A stretch of DNA of 64,000 nt from Enchytraeus crypticus (lineage: Eukaryota; Annelida; Clitellata; Enchytraeida; Enchytraeidae). The number at the start of each line of letters is the position of its first letter. Position 1 is the first letter of the stretch. Made by a program: the position numbers and the translations under genes. Of the stretch, positions 12,865-35,862 are shown one piece after another. The stretch spans positions 2,006,001 through 2,070,000 of the forward strand of contig CAJHZI010000240.1 in NCBI GenBank assembly GCA_905160935.1, written 5' to 3'. The notes under the pieces are model-generated. The model saw nothing but the letters and a program-made list of their open reading frames with translations. It did no database searches and had not been told where the DNA came from.

Positions 12865-13405
12865 TTTTTACTGTCTCGGAACTGTTTCGTGACCTAATTT
12901 TGACCTAGTTTCACCTTTTTTACCTGGATTTTAAAAATTAAGAGTTGAATTCTATAAGATGACAAATTATTACATAAAACAAACGCAAGCACGCAGAGGC
13001 ACAAAGCTACTTACTAATATACAGTAGCAACTGAGACACACTGATACGAACAATGTAATAAAGTAAGCCTATAACTTCTGTATGTATAGGAGAAGCAATT
13101 TCTGTATGCATGTTTACGGAACTCGATATTAGTGCATGTGGTCTGCATTGTTTTACATCAACATCTGGGCAGAGGCTCAGAAACCGACAAAATTATTAGT
13201 AATCCTTTTACAAGACCCTAATGACAAAGTAATCAATAGGATGCAAATGATTTGAATAGTATAAACCAGCTTTAATTTTCTCCTCACGCTCTTAGCCATA
13301 GTTTGTTTTTGCTGTGAAGTGGTTTACGTAGCTGAATTTTGTGAATATGCCTTCTTATCTGGTTGCATAGAAGAAGTGTACACATTGTATAACGGATGTG
13401 AATAT

Positions 13406-13486
<81 letters not shown>
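13406..13486. repeat. (CA)n-(TA)n microsatellite
   Basis: ACACAC followed by about 60 bp of TATA. A larger TA-rich block with ATACTGTATAT palindromes follows at 13800-14110. Confidence 0.9.
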
Positions 13487-13487
<1 letters not shown>

Positions 13488-13859
13488 TACCGGCAGAGCT
13501 TGTACACTGAAGAAGTGAGTTAATTGTAAGGTGTCCAGAAAAACAGTAGACCTTTTCAGAAGTAAATCTTGATGCCCAAATGTCTATGAGGTATCCATGT
13601 CTTTATGGAAAGAGAAATTAAACTGAACTTCACTATCGTAGCTTAGACGACTGTTAATCATCATCATCGTCATCATCATCGTCATCATCATTATGCATCT
13701 CCCCATTTAATCCCAGTAAATTGGGATCATGATACGAACAGGCCTTCTTCAATCCTTTCTGTCCAACACCATATCATTGGTCAATCTTCTCAAACTTTTC
13801 TATTCATAATATATACATGAATATATACTGTATATTTATATATAAAGAGTAAATTATAT

Positions 13860-13903
<44 letters not shown>

Positions 13904-14023
13904 TATGTATATATATATATGTATATATATACTGTATATATATATACACACATATAAAGTATGAAGTAAATATATATGTGCATGTATATATTAAGAGTAC
14001 AAAAGTAAATTATACTCTTCATA

Positions 14024-14085
<62 letters not shown>

Positions 14086-14799
14086 TATATATAGAATATA
14101 CAGACATATTATTATATACAGATATATTATATAGCCCGGAACTAAACATCGGACTGGTTAATGTTTATCATTCTAGCAAAATTATGATTATTTAGTATTG
14201 TATTGCCACTAGACTGTTAAAGTCAATGTTAATAATTATTGTAGCCTGATGTCATTCTAGGGATTAGATAGATATTTCTCTTACATGCTTTGAATAGTAG
14301 GTCTATGTTTAAATGGCCAAGCCTTCACTCTATATAAGTATATCAATTATAATTATTTCGTGTAGTTGGCACTAATTTTCTCGTATTTTTATTTAAAAAT
14401 TAAAACGATGTTGTTATTAGTTGAGCAAATGAAATTTAAAGGTAGAGCCAAAGGTGAAGCCAAGTTTAACGTCAGTTTTGTCTTCGACAGCATGTCAACG
14501 ACGCGAAAATCGTTGAATTTAAACCCTGCACCTACTGACCCGCTGTCGAGCAACTTGTCAACAAGCCTCCGGTTCAACCTAATCATTAGGTTATCCAGTT
14601 AGATTGATTTCTGCAAAAATGGATGTCGTAACTTAGAAACTTAGAATATCTACTTCTAAAATAGTTTTCATTACGTAGATTTTTTACAACAAGAATCATG
14701 TTGTCGTGAAATGAGCGCATTAATACAGTACATCATTCCGCCATTGAAAAACTTTTCATTGTCTGACCTTATCAAGAATGGCTGACAGTGGATGGCAGT

Positions 14800-15175
14800 G
14801 GAACTAACGTTATGTAATATACCCGTGTTGTGTTCGAGTGTGGCTGGACCACGGTTGAATAGGGCAACCGCAAACAATCTGCTGCGTGTTAGTAAGAGGC
14901 GACTAAGGCAGGAGCTGAGGATGGTAAGAGGGGACCCACCTCACCATGAAATATTTTCCCCAGGATTAAATGGTAATTAATCCATCTAACTGAAGAAGGC
15001 AACGGGAAACTACCTCAAAAGACATACATTTCCCAAGATATAGGCCAAATAAGGTTTAGATAAGGCATAGACTTTTGAAAGGATTAACTTGTTTAGCTAA
15101 GGAGCCCTCTTACTGAGTATGAATATATACCTTTAACCGTGCCACTTGGCAGTGCACTGAAGAAGAAGAAAAAGA
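14800..15175 (+). repeat. LINE/SINE-derived dispersed repeat
   Basis: Non-coding segment containing GTAAGAGGCGACTAAGGCAG and GAAGAAGGCAACGGGAAACT. It ends in GTGCCACTTGGCAGTGCACT followed by a GAA-rich tract. The end matches the 3' terminus shared by the LINE fragments elsewhere in the window. Confidence 0.45.
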
Positions 15176-16019
15176 TTATACCTAAACATGTTTACAAACT
15201 ATTATCAGGAGTTTTGTTGCACTGTTTGAATTATGAGTCGTGTTAACAATAATTAACTTCCATAACTTCCTGGTTGTGAAAATGACAAATGACAACTGTG
15301 CGCAAAAGAAGGAGGCGTATAATGCAGAATACTGCAGTAAATTTATCATCATCATGAGTGCTGACAGCAATGAACAAATACCTCAGGATGATTTAAAGTT
15401 ATTCTGAAATCTGCGCATCCTAAAATCGATGCGCTATCTAAAGGCAACGATTATTATAGATCTTGGAGATAGGAGGAGATAATGAAAAGTACAAAACACT
15501 ACTAAGCAAGTAATCTCTGCTAACATGTGCGTACGTCTAGTGTCCAATCACATGAACTAGAACGAGTCTCTGAATTAGATATATAGTTCCCTCAAATTAC
15601 AAGCTCGCGATATTTTTGGAGTCATTAAGTTTCTGAAAAGTTGCAAAATGTTACATGGTGACGAACAAAATTAGCGTCTCACGAGCTAAAAAGATTATGA
15701 AATTACGGTTGAGACCACAGGTAATGATGCCATAATGTCATCTCAAGGGCTACATTATGACAAAAGATTCTGAAGCTAGACGTAGCTCTAAAGCTGGCAT
15801 GTCATGTCTTGTCATGACTGTCATTACTATTCAATATCTTTATTTCATTTGTAGTACTGAAGCTAGTAGAAAATTTTGATAGTTAAAAAGTATGAGGATG
15901 AGCGAATATTTATAAAATTGCACAACGCAGTATGACGCGATTTACACATTAACTCATGATAATTTAGATTAGTCGTTAATGATGATGATGATGAGTTATC
16001 CATTCAGTCGAAGCGACTC

Positions 16020-16790
16020 TTAGACACATCGCACTGGGAAGACTATCGCATTGACTATCCTGCATTTGATAACGAGGCTTATGTCTTTACTCTTCCAAAT
16101 TTTCATCATGCCAGTCATCGCAGTGCGCCCCATTGCTATCCGCCGTTTTATCTCTGGTCTTGATTCTCCGTCACGGACAATTTTAGAACCAAGAAAGACG
16201 AAATCGTTGACTGTCTCAATATCTTCATTGTCAATTCTGATTTTGGTTTCAGCAATATCAGTTGTCATGATCTTGGTTTTCTTAATGTTGAGGAACAAAC
16301 CAGCTTTTTCGCTTTCTTCTTTAACCTTTAATATCAATTGTTTCAGACCTTCCCTGCTCTCCGTGAGGAGAGTGGTGTCATCCGCATACCTCAGGTTGTT
16401 GATGTTTCTTCCACCAATTATCACACCTACAGTTGATTCAATCATATCTACCTTCCGCAATACTGCTTCTGCGTACATATTAAATAAAGACCGCGACAAA
16501 ATACAGCCTTGACGCACACCTCTATTGATTCCAAACCAATCTGTGTTTCCGCAAGAAGTCCTTACTGTAGCCTCTTAATATTCATACAGTGCTTTTATTA
16601 AGCGAATTATGTGTGATGGTATGCCCATTTCTGATAGACATACCCACAGTTTGTTGTGTTAAATACAATCAAAAGCCTTGGTGTAATCAATGAAACAAAG
16701 GTAAATTTTTCTTTGATATTCACGCGATTTTTCCAAGATCCACCGCAAATTTGCAACGTGATCACGAGTCGTTAAACTATAACATTAATC
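16020..16790 (-). pseudogene. non-LTR retrotransposon reverse-transcriptase fragment
   Basis: Minus-strand frame has GVRQGCILSRSLFNMYAEAV, NNLRYADDTTLLTES (YADD active site), LNIKKTKIM and FVFLGSKIVRDGE, the order seen in LINE reverse transcriptases. Upstream the same frame carries FDCI and NKLWVCLSEMGIPSHIIRLI but is broken by at least two stops. It ends at about 16020 without the C-terminal domain. Lies between TLR-b and TLR-c. Confidence 0.85.
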
Positions 16791-16929
16791 ATTATTTCCT
16801 CGGATACAAGTGGCCTGGGTTCAAAGCCCAGGTCAGTCAAGTAATGATGGATATCACCAAGTCAATCAAGCTTAAAGAAATTAAATTAATTAAACAATTT
16901 TAAGTTTTGCAACATATACATGTACACTG

Positions 16930-17045
16930 TAGCCAGTGGTGATGAAGGCTGTAAGATCCTCGACCGCGGATCAGTATATACGGGGTTCAAATCCTGGGCT
17001 CGCACGTCACTGACATCGCTTTCGAGCGAGGAAATTGACGTTAAC
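16930..17045 (+). repeat. tRNA-derived SINE, family S1, at TLR-c 3' end
   Basis: Has a pol III A-box-like stretch (GGTGATGAAGGCTGTAAGA), a clear B box (GGGTTCAAATCC), then GTCACTGACATCGCTTTCG and the family end GAGGAAATTGACGTTAAC. It stops 24 bp before the TLR-c stop codon and so probably overlaps its 3' UTR. Confidence 0.8.
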
Positions 17046-17068
17046 ATTAGTTTTGTACACGTATCTCT

Positions 17069-20000
17069 TCATTCCAGTTGTTCATTGCACTGAGCGCTCA
17101 GCTCATGAAGTGTTTTTCCACATTCACAAATGCACGGCTCCTGTTGAGCAGTCAACAGAATTGCTTCAATTTTCTCCCAGAATTCATCCCTTTCCGGTTG
17201 ATTCGGCTTCCACGTAATGTACGTCTTCTTTCTGATCAACATCTGAAGGGTACCTGGCATATCGTTCATTTCCAGTGGTGTTAACATGATCGGCACCAGG
17301 ATGTTCCAGCCTCGCTCAATACTCTGAATCTGACTCATCTCCAGCTCAAACCTGCACCACTGGCTCTCCACGAAGTGCTTGCTCAAGATGAGCAATACCT
17401 TTCTGCTCTTACTGATGGAGCTGATGATATTTTCTTGAATTCCATCGCCAGCCAGAAAGTCCCTGTCATGGATACATAGTCTGAATGATCTTTGAACAGA
17501 ATTTGAGGAAGAGGCTGTCGGATTGTGGCTAGTCTTTTCCAGGTGTGGTAGCAGTTCATCCACCACCCAAGCACCGTCCTTGTGATCATAGGACACGAAG
17601 GCATCGTACGCATAGTCCTTCATCTGATCCTTCAGGCGTTGGTAGTAGATCTTGTTCCTTCTAAAGCTGACGAGACAGTAGCGGATGTCCCATCTGTGGC
17701 GATACAGGCAGATAGATATGAGCACAGCCGTGCAGACAAATCCCAGAAGACTTCCACAAAACATAAGCAGCAGTTGACTGGAGCATTCGGCTTCCAGTGG
17801 GACAAGTATCTTCTCCTTTAGCTGACTAAAGTATTTGGTTGAATTCCCGTAAAAGCAATACATTTCAGTAATATCTGTAACATTAAATTTATTGTCTTGC
17901 ATCCATTGAAGGAATTGCAGAAAGTAGAGTGTTTGGCACGTGCACTTTATTGGATTGCCCCGTAGTGATAGACTTACATTGGTTTCACTAATTAGATTCC
18001 TCAATTTGTCGCACACAGCATCACTGAGATGTGACAGAAGATTGTACGATAGATCCAGGTGTCGCAAATTCTTAAGATGAGAAAATTCGAAGTTAACTTC
18101 TGTCAGTGAATTATAACTCACATCCAATGTTTGCAATTGTTTCAAGTTTTTGAAGGCGGGTGCATTAAGGGTCTTGATATTATTCTTAGCCATATAGAGT
18201 TGTTTGAGATCCTTATAGTACTGAAATATCTGACCCTTCGAGTCGTTACCCATTTGTTCACCCAGGTCGTTTCCACTAACAACGAAGCTATCAATTATGG
18301 CCCCTCTTTCAATGCTAAGTTTTAGTATTTCAGGAGATATGCACTTGGCGTCATTATGGCTTATGTCAAGTGTCAACCCAGCTGAAGATAGATTAGTGAA
18401 TACCAGTGGCCCCACGAAAAATTTTATGTTATTTGCTCCATAATAAATATTTGCAAGGTTTTTATTTGGACCGATAAGCGTTATCTGCGGAAGCACTTCG
18501 ATATTCAAGTTCAGACTTGCCGTTAGGTCAACTGAGATTAAATTGGAGGGCAAGGGTAGGCACCATGGACCATTCGGTGGTATTGGCTGCCTAGAAAGCT
18601 GAGCCTGTTCCGCAGGATTATCCAAGACTTCTTCGTAAGGAAACTTGCAGGGTTTAAATTTTAATTGCTCCCAACACATTTCATAGTTTGATTTTCTCGA
18701 TAGACTATCGGGAATGATTTCAAGAACTTCATCATCGGAATTCCTCCTCAAAATATCTTCCGTCATTCTCTTCCTACGGGTTGGAAATCTTTTAGCAAGG
18801 TAGCTGAAGTTTGCAATTTGCAGCCCTTTCAACTGCCACATCTCAACGATGAGGTAGTATACGTCTGAGAGTCGATTGAAGGAGAAGTCAATGGTACGAA
18901 GCTTTGGAAGCGCCTGCGCCAATCCATTATCTACTTTAACAATATCATTTCGACTAATATACAGTTCGGTTATGGCACAGCTGTTGAGGTACCTGTAGAA
19001 TTTTTTACTTAGATTCATCGTTGTTTTAGAGCTTGGAATGACTTTCCTCAGTTTCAACTTTCTTATATTTGTGTATCGCAAGCCATACCATCCTATTTTT
19101 TCCCCATCTAAAGGCAGACCTTTGTTATAACTTAAATCTAAACTGTTAAGAGCCGGTAGCATTTTAAAAGTTGTTTTTCCAATTTTTTTGAGAGTATTAT
19201 AGGATCTAATTTCAAGTACTTCTATATTAGAATTATAAAAATTCTGAAATGTACTGTTATCTAGTTTCGTGAAATTTCCCCGTATTACTAATTGCGTTAG
19301 TGACACTAAATTTGAAAAGGATTTGTTGAACATAATGCCATCCATTCGACCAATGGAGAGATACGAGAGTTTTGTCAAATTTTCAAAAATGCTGTCGTCA
19401 ATAAATTTATTTTGTTCTAGAAGAAGGTCACTAATGTTACTAAGATGTTTCATGAAATCCTTACCACTGCCACTTATGCTAAGATTGTTGTTATTGAGGT
19501 GTAACTCAGAGAGACTCTTCGTTTCATTGAAGGTCTCGGGTTCAATGAATGAAATGTTGTTGCTCTTCAGATTTAAGGATTTAAGTTCAGTGCACCCTTT
19601 GAAATCCTTCGCTGTCAGGCGAGAAAGGCGATTATCGTAGAGTGTCAGATATTTTGTGTCCTTGGGGAGTTTCGGCAGTTGCTGAAGACCTTTGTTGCTA
19701 CAATCCACCTTCATACCTGACTTATATTCGTAGCAGTGACACAACTCGGGGCAGACTACTTCTATATCAGCACACAATATGCAATTGTTGAAAACGTTAC
19801 AATAAGTACCACATAGCTAAAGCTGAGGCTAACCTTAGTTTCCTCAATCGAAAGCAATGTCAGTGACGGACGAGCCCAGGATTTGAACCCCGAACATACT
19901 GATCCGCGGTCGAGTATCTTACCGACATCGCCACTGGCTCCAGCCAACATCGCCACTGGCTCCAGCCAACATTGCTACTGGCTCCAGCCATAAATTTATT

Positions 20001-20333
20001 CTAATTAGCTCATATATAAGTTATTTTTTGTCTCATGTACAATTTAATCTATTTAGCTAAATAGCGCAGACATATAGAAGTGCTTTAACATTAGGCTTCG
20101 CTGCAGACTTTAAGAGAGATAGCTTTGACCTCGGGATTAACGCTGATTACATCTCTACCCGTAATGTTGTGAATTATTCATATTAATTATTCCTTAATAT
20201 TTGCATATTAATACATTTCAAAATCAAGTAAAATTTCATCATTACCTTTTACACACTCGCCCTTTATCTGCCACCTCTGAAGAGTTGTTACAAGAACTAG
20301 CACCATCAGATGATTAATAAAAAGGATATTCAT
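17069..20333 (-). CDS. Toll-like receptor (TLR-c), two exons, 926 aa
   Basis: TLR family receptor. Exon 1 is 20333-20246, the intron is 20245-19762 (484 bp, phase 1), and exon 2 is 19761-17069. Layout: signal peptide, LRRNT (CPELCHCYEYKSG), LRR array, Cys-containing insert in the second half of the ectodomain (CWEQLKFKPCKFP ... WCLPL), LRRCT, TM about 693-715, [14 protein letters not shown] from about 748 ([21 protein letters not shown]). The BB-loop proline position is Ala. The tail carries CICECG. The intron contains a SINE whose head is tandemly repeated. A further SINE ends about 24 bp past the stop codon, so the 3' UTR is probably SINE-derived. The exon is also open a little upstream of the acceptor, but that stretch has no ATG. 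Confidence 0.95.
19828..19990 (-). repeat. tRNA-derived SINE S1 with tripled head, in TLR-c intron
   Basis: Minus-strand copy with B box GGGTTCAAATCC and the end GAGGAAACTAAGGTTA. The 5' head (GGCTGGAGCCAGTGGCGATG) is present three times in tandem, an unusual arrangement that repeats the A-box region. Confidence 0.8.
20246..20333 (-). CDS. TLR-c exon 1, signal-peptide exon
   Basis: 88 nt from ATG at 20333 to donor G/GTAATG (20246/20245): 29 codons plus one base. It begins MNILFINHLMVLVLVTTLQ, a good signal peptide. Split codon G + AA gives Glu, continuing as VVCPELCHC in exon 2. Matches TLR-a and TLR-b in phase and length class. Confidence 0.84.
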
Positions 20334-20684
20334 GTCTAAAGATATTGCTCTAACTGTACAAATCAGCGTCCCGTGGTTTATCCCTGTATCATACAGTAAA
20401 TGGTTCAGCCAATGCAGAATAAAATATTCAGACTATGTAGTGTAATCCGTCGTCTTTCCTTAAATGTATCTCTTTTCTTTTACATATATGTGACAATTCT
20501 TTTTCCAATATTCAAAATATAAAACTATTCCTAGATTTATCTTATTGTACACAATGTAATATATGTAGGGGCCTACATATACATTAACGTGTAAGGATAT
20601 CTCGCACTTTAATCATAAAACGCAACCTGATAATGCCCGATAAGTAGTATTATCAATTTCATTACAGTATAAATAATAAAAGTA

Positions 20685-20930
20685 AAAAAGTAAACACGCA
20701 TTATAGTTAATGGTCAACTATGTTGATATCTATCACTTTTTAATACCACACGTTTAAACCGTTAGACAAATTAGTCCATTTTCCGTATAGCCAGTCCAGT
20801 GAATGTCCAAGATTTTACTCTCAGATCAGCGTGGGAGGGATTCGAACCCGCGAGGGTTCAATTCACCAAAGTATCTGTCATTTAAAAGTTCATGACGTTA
20901 TCCCTACGCTATTTAGACATTCTATCCGTG
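20685..20930 (-). repeat. tRNA-derived SINE S2
   Basis: Complete copy: GGGTTCGAATCCCTCCCACG, TGAGAGTAAAATCTTGG, TTTAAACGTGTGGTATTAAA, CATAGTTGACCATTAAC. Lies upstream of TLR-c exon 1. A partial relative follows at about 20985-21090. Confidence 0.78.
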
Positions 20931-21663
20931 ATAATAGTTATGACTTTTAAAACACATGTTTAGCCTATAAGCCTATGCATCTTAGTAAAATATACAGCCT
21001 ACCAGTCCAGTGCATATCCGAGATACTACTCTCTGATCAGCTCTACCGGGAATTGATCCCAGGACCTCAGGAACAGCCTTTTAAAATTTCATAACGTAAA
21101 CTAAGAAGGCAAAAAGATGCAAGGGTCGACAGCGGATGACGTTTATTAAGAGTCTTAGCAAATGGATGCAGTTAACTGAAACAGAGATGATCAGAGTAGC
21201 AATGAACAGAGACATACGAAGGAATATGACCATGACCGCCCAGGCTTGGAACAGGCACGGCACTTAGAGAAGAAGAACGTACAGTAAACTAACGGACTTT
21301 CATAATGAACTATTTAACTATTTTAAAACTATATCATATTATTTATCACTAATAAAAATTAATATATAGTATCAGCATCTGCACATTTGATCAGTAACCC
21401 ACTTTCTTTTTCATTAACGGTTTGAAACAAAAGGTTGTTTTCTGTTACTGAAAATCGCCCAAGTTGCATTCGAGAGCAACTGAAGCTAGTCTGGCCCAGA
21501 TAGTTACATTGTTACTCTACTACGTGTAGGTCAGCAGAGCTCAACAAGTTTATCATTACATTACATATAAGATCCATCATTAGGCCTGAACTTTAGCGTT
21601 TATGATCAGTGCATGTAATTGTTGCCTCTCTGTAACAACCGGTATAATAAATTAAAAGTCGTC

Positions 21664-21857
21664 TTGTTATTAACATGTAGCCGTGTTGCTAACATGTAGT
21701 AATGTTGTTAACATGTAGTAATGTTGTTAACATGTAGCCGTGTTATTAACATATAGCCGTGTTGTTGACATGTAGCCATGTTGTTAACATGTAGCCGTGT
21801 TGTTAACATGTAACCGTGTTGTTAACATGTAGCCGTGTTGTTAACATGTAGTTATGT
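21664..21857. repeat. 19-bp minisatellite, about 10 copies
   Basis: Unit GTGTTGTTAACATGTAGCC, with the conserved core GTTAACATGTAG. Lies just left of the mariner element. Confidence 0.9.
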
Positions 21858-21991
21858 TGGCAACCTGTGTGTATGTATCTATGTTTGTATGTAGATTTGA
21901 GTACATGCAGTATTTATACGTATGTATACAGTATATCAGTACTGCAGCTATATTATATACATGTTTGTATTTACACGTATATATCTATATA

Positions 21992-22939
21992 CAGGGTGAG
22001 TAAAATAAAATGATAACGCCTGCAAAAGGTTTAAATATCTCAGGCTATTGTTAATATTTTCAAAGCAAACTTATACCAATTACTAAAAGACTAATTGTTG
22101 ATGGGGTGGCAAACTTCATTCATTTTAATCTATGGATTGGCCAGATATACAAGTTTAGGCAGAGCAACCCCCCATTTTTACCTGAAAATGGCGTTTGCTA
22201 CAACGGTAAGGGCAAATTGCACTTCATTGGCGAGAAGGAAAATGTGAACCCTCAGTATTACGTCAATACTTTACTTTCCGAGCTGTTTGATGATTTCAAT
22301 GCTCTTCAACCAAATGGTTTCATCTTTCAGCAGGATTATGCTCTGGCTCATGCATCTCGTCAAGCACAGGAATGGATCAGCGAGAGAAACCCGGATTTCC
22401 TCACGACGAGTGAATGGCCTACAAACTCTCCCGATCAAAATCCTCTGGATTACCTTGTCTGGTGAACCATGCTGCATCTCTATCAGAAACACCAGTCGAA
22501 GCCTAAAAGTAAGGCAGAGCTGCAGGAAGTGCTACATACCATCAATTTGGGAGAGACTGCCCCTAACTGGAAGCAACAAGGCTGTCCTAGCGTTCCGAAA
22601 GCTGCTGTATCCTGAAAAGCAACTGGAGGAAAGCATATCGAATAGTCAGCAATGCTAGCAGATACAACTAGTTCTTTCTGAACCACCACAACGACCCTTT
22701 TCAGAGCTAAAATGTAAAAAAATAAAATGGAATTTTTATTTACAGTACGTTAAAAATGGGGGTTGCTCTGCTGAAACTTTCATAATTGGTCAATCTACGT
22801 GTATGTACCAAAATTGATGAAAATTGGCCACCCCATCAGAAATTAGTCTTCAGTATTTGGTAAAAGTTTGATTTTAAAATATCAACAATAGCCTGAGATA
22901 TTCAAACTTTTTGAATGTGTTATCATTTTTTTTACTCAC

Positions 22940-22943
<4 letters not shown>
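21992..22943 (+). mobile_element. mariner-type element with ~190-bp inverted repeats
   Basis: Ends CAGGGTGAGTAAAA and TTTTTACTCACTCTG are flanked by TA on both sides. The inverted repeats run about 190 bp each (21992 to about 22190, and about 22740-22943) with clear but imperfect identity. Between them lies only the C-terminal half of a transposase, so the copy is internally deleted. (TA)n tracts adjoin the right end. Confidence 0.88.
22196..22660 (+). pseudogene. mariner transposase remnant (DD37D-like)
   Basis: The frame gives VCYNGKGKLHFIGEKENVNP, NGFIFQQDYALAHASRQAQE and EWPTNSPDQNPLDYLVW, and then a TGA. Frame +2 continues with SIWERLPLTGSNKAVLAF. FQQD and NPLD supply the second and third catalytic Asp with 37 residues between them, which fits the DD37D (maT) group. 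The HTH region and first Asp are missing. A stop and a frameshift make it dead. Confidence 0.82.
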
Positions 22944-23008
<65 letters not shown>

Positions 23009-23054
23009 TATATATGTATATATACAGTATATACATATATATATACAATATAGG

Positions 23055-23105
<51 letters not shown>

Positions 23106-23116
23106 CTATATATATA
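22942..23116. repeat. (TA)n microsatellite at mariner right flank
   Basis: Two long TA runs separated by TATACAGTATATAC and AGGCCTATAT palindromic spacers. Consistent with the TA insertion preference of mariner elements. Confidence 0.88.
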
Positions 23117-24360
23117 GGGGCCTATATATACATTTACACATCTGTGTTTGCATTACTTGATCATAATAAATCTATTATGAATATGAAACATAATAGAGGA
23201 GTAATTACATTTGTAAACAAGCCTTCACACAACCCGGTCATTCTAAATACTAATTTCGCTTTCACTGTTTGACTCTTTGACAAGAATGTGTATTCTTTCC
23301 AATTCTATACGATGAAGGTAAACAATTCAGTCTTTCATATCTGTTGTAATTTATCTCTCTCTTTCATAACTCTGTATTGTCAACATAATTTGTTGCAGTT
23401 CTGGTAGCTCTCTCAGATAATAATGTTCTTATCTATTTACTGCTCTTTGCAAAGGAGCTTAGCAGAAAGCACACATTACTTAACCCACGCAGATATTTAA
23501 TGTTATATATGATTTATTGCCATGAAAGCTATTTTTGTCTATTACTTGATCGTTGTTGATTATCGAAATTATTTTGCTAATGAATAGTTGAATAGAATTT
23601 TATTAAATATCAAGACTGATGGCCAGAACGTACATGTAGCAATGTAAGAAACTGTAATAATCGTGAATTGAATAATGGATTATTGACTAATTGATAATTC
23701 AAATAATTAACAAATAATTCATGTAAATTTTATAATATTATTTAATACTTTTGCTGGTTCGCTTCCGATTACGTAGAGTTGATCTAAAATAGAAAATTCT
23801 TCCAATATCTGGACCAAACAGTATAATCTCTCTACAATGCCACATTATGGGCACGAGCTTGGAGGCTGATATTTTATTTTAGACTATCATCAAAGTGCTT
23901 AGTGAAAGCACTGCATCTGTAGTGAAATCAGTACTACGGTCAGAATACTAATTTTTTAGTAAAAAATTGTATTGTTGTAGTGAAAATGCCACAAATGATG
24001 GCATAAGTCAGTGTTGTTCTTTATTTTAGTCTAAAGAACTGTTGCTTGTATGTAGCCTACTTATGTAGTCTTGCAGATTTATTAACTCTTTGTATGTTGA
24101 TAATTACTCAATTGATGTTTTCTGTTTTGAATATTGCATATTTTTTGTTTGCATAAAAAAATAGAGAATAAAACAAAGAGTACTTAATAAAATTAGTCAT
24201 CCCTTCACAATTATTTATGCACTGAATATTTGCTTTTTGGTTCTTGTTGCATTGTTGAATGTGTAAGATTCATATGTGGGCTGTTATGCCTGAAATAAAG
24301 CAATAAATTAAAAAATAAATAAAATTAATTTACTTTAAATAGACTTATAAAGTTCCTGGA
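23117..24360. other. intergenic, no feature seen
   Basis: AT-rich unique-looking DNA between the mariner flank and the CES-A stop codon. AATAAA motifs on the plus strand at 24294-24320 are in the wrong orientation for CES-A. Confidence 0.5.
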
Positions 24361-35768
<11,408 letters not shown>

Positions 35769-35776
35769 TGTGACGT

Positions 35777-35862
35777 GTTGCTGTTTAAACGAACAACCAA
35801 TCAGATCAACGCATAAATATGTTGCTGTTTAAACGAACAACTAATCAGATCAACGCATAAAT
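35777..35862. repeat. 44-bp tandem duplication upstream of CES-A start
   Basis: Two copies begin at 35777 and 35821. Each holds GTTTAAAC and CCAATCAG or CTAATCAG (a CCAAT-like box). Within 100 bp of the start codon, so in the 5' UTR or promoter. Confidence 0.8.

Larger units (their letters stand above)
12865..16019. other. intergenic, TLR-b to TLR-c: repeats only
   Basis: Contains TA blocks, S3 and S1 fragments (13640-13800, 14463-14580), a LINE-end repeat, and a headless 5S-SINE body at 15400-15490. No open frame worth calling. Confidence 0.6.

Noticed and set aside
24294..24320. AATAAA motifs as the CES-A polyadenylation signal
   Set aside because: They lie on the plus strand while CES-A is transcribed from the minus strand.
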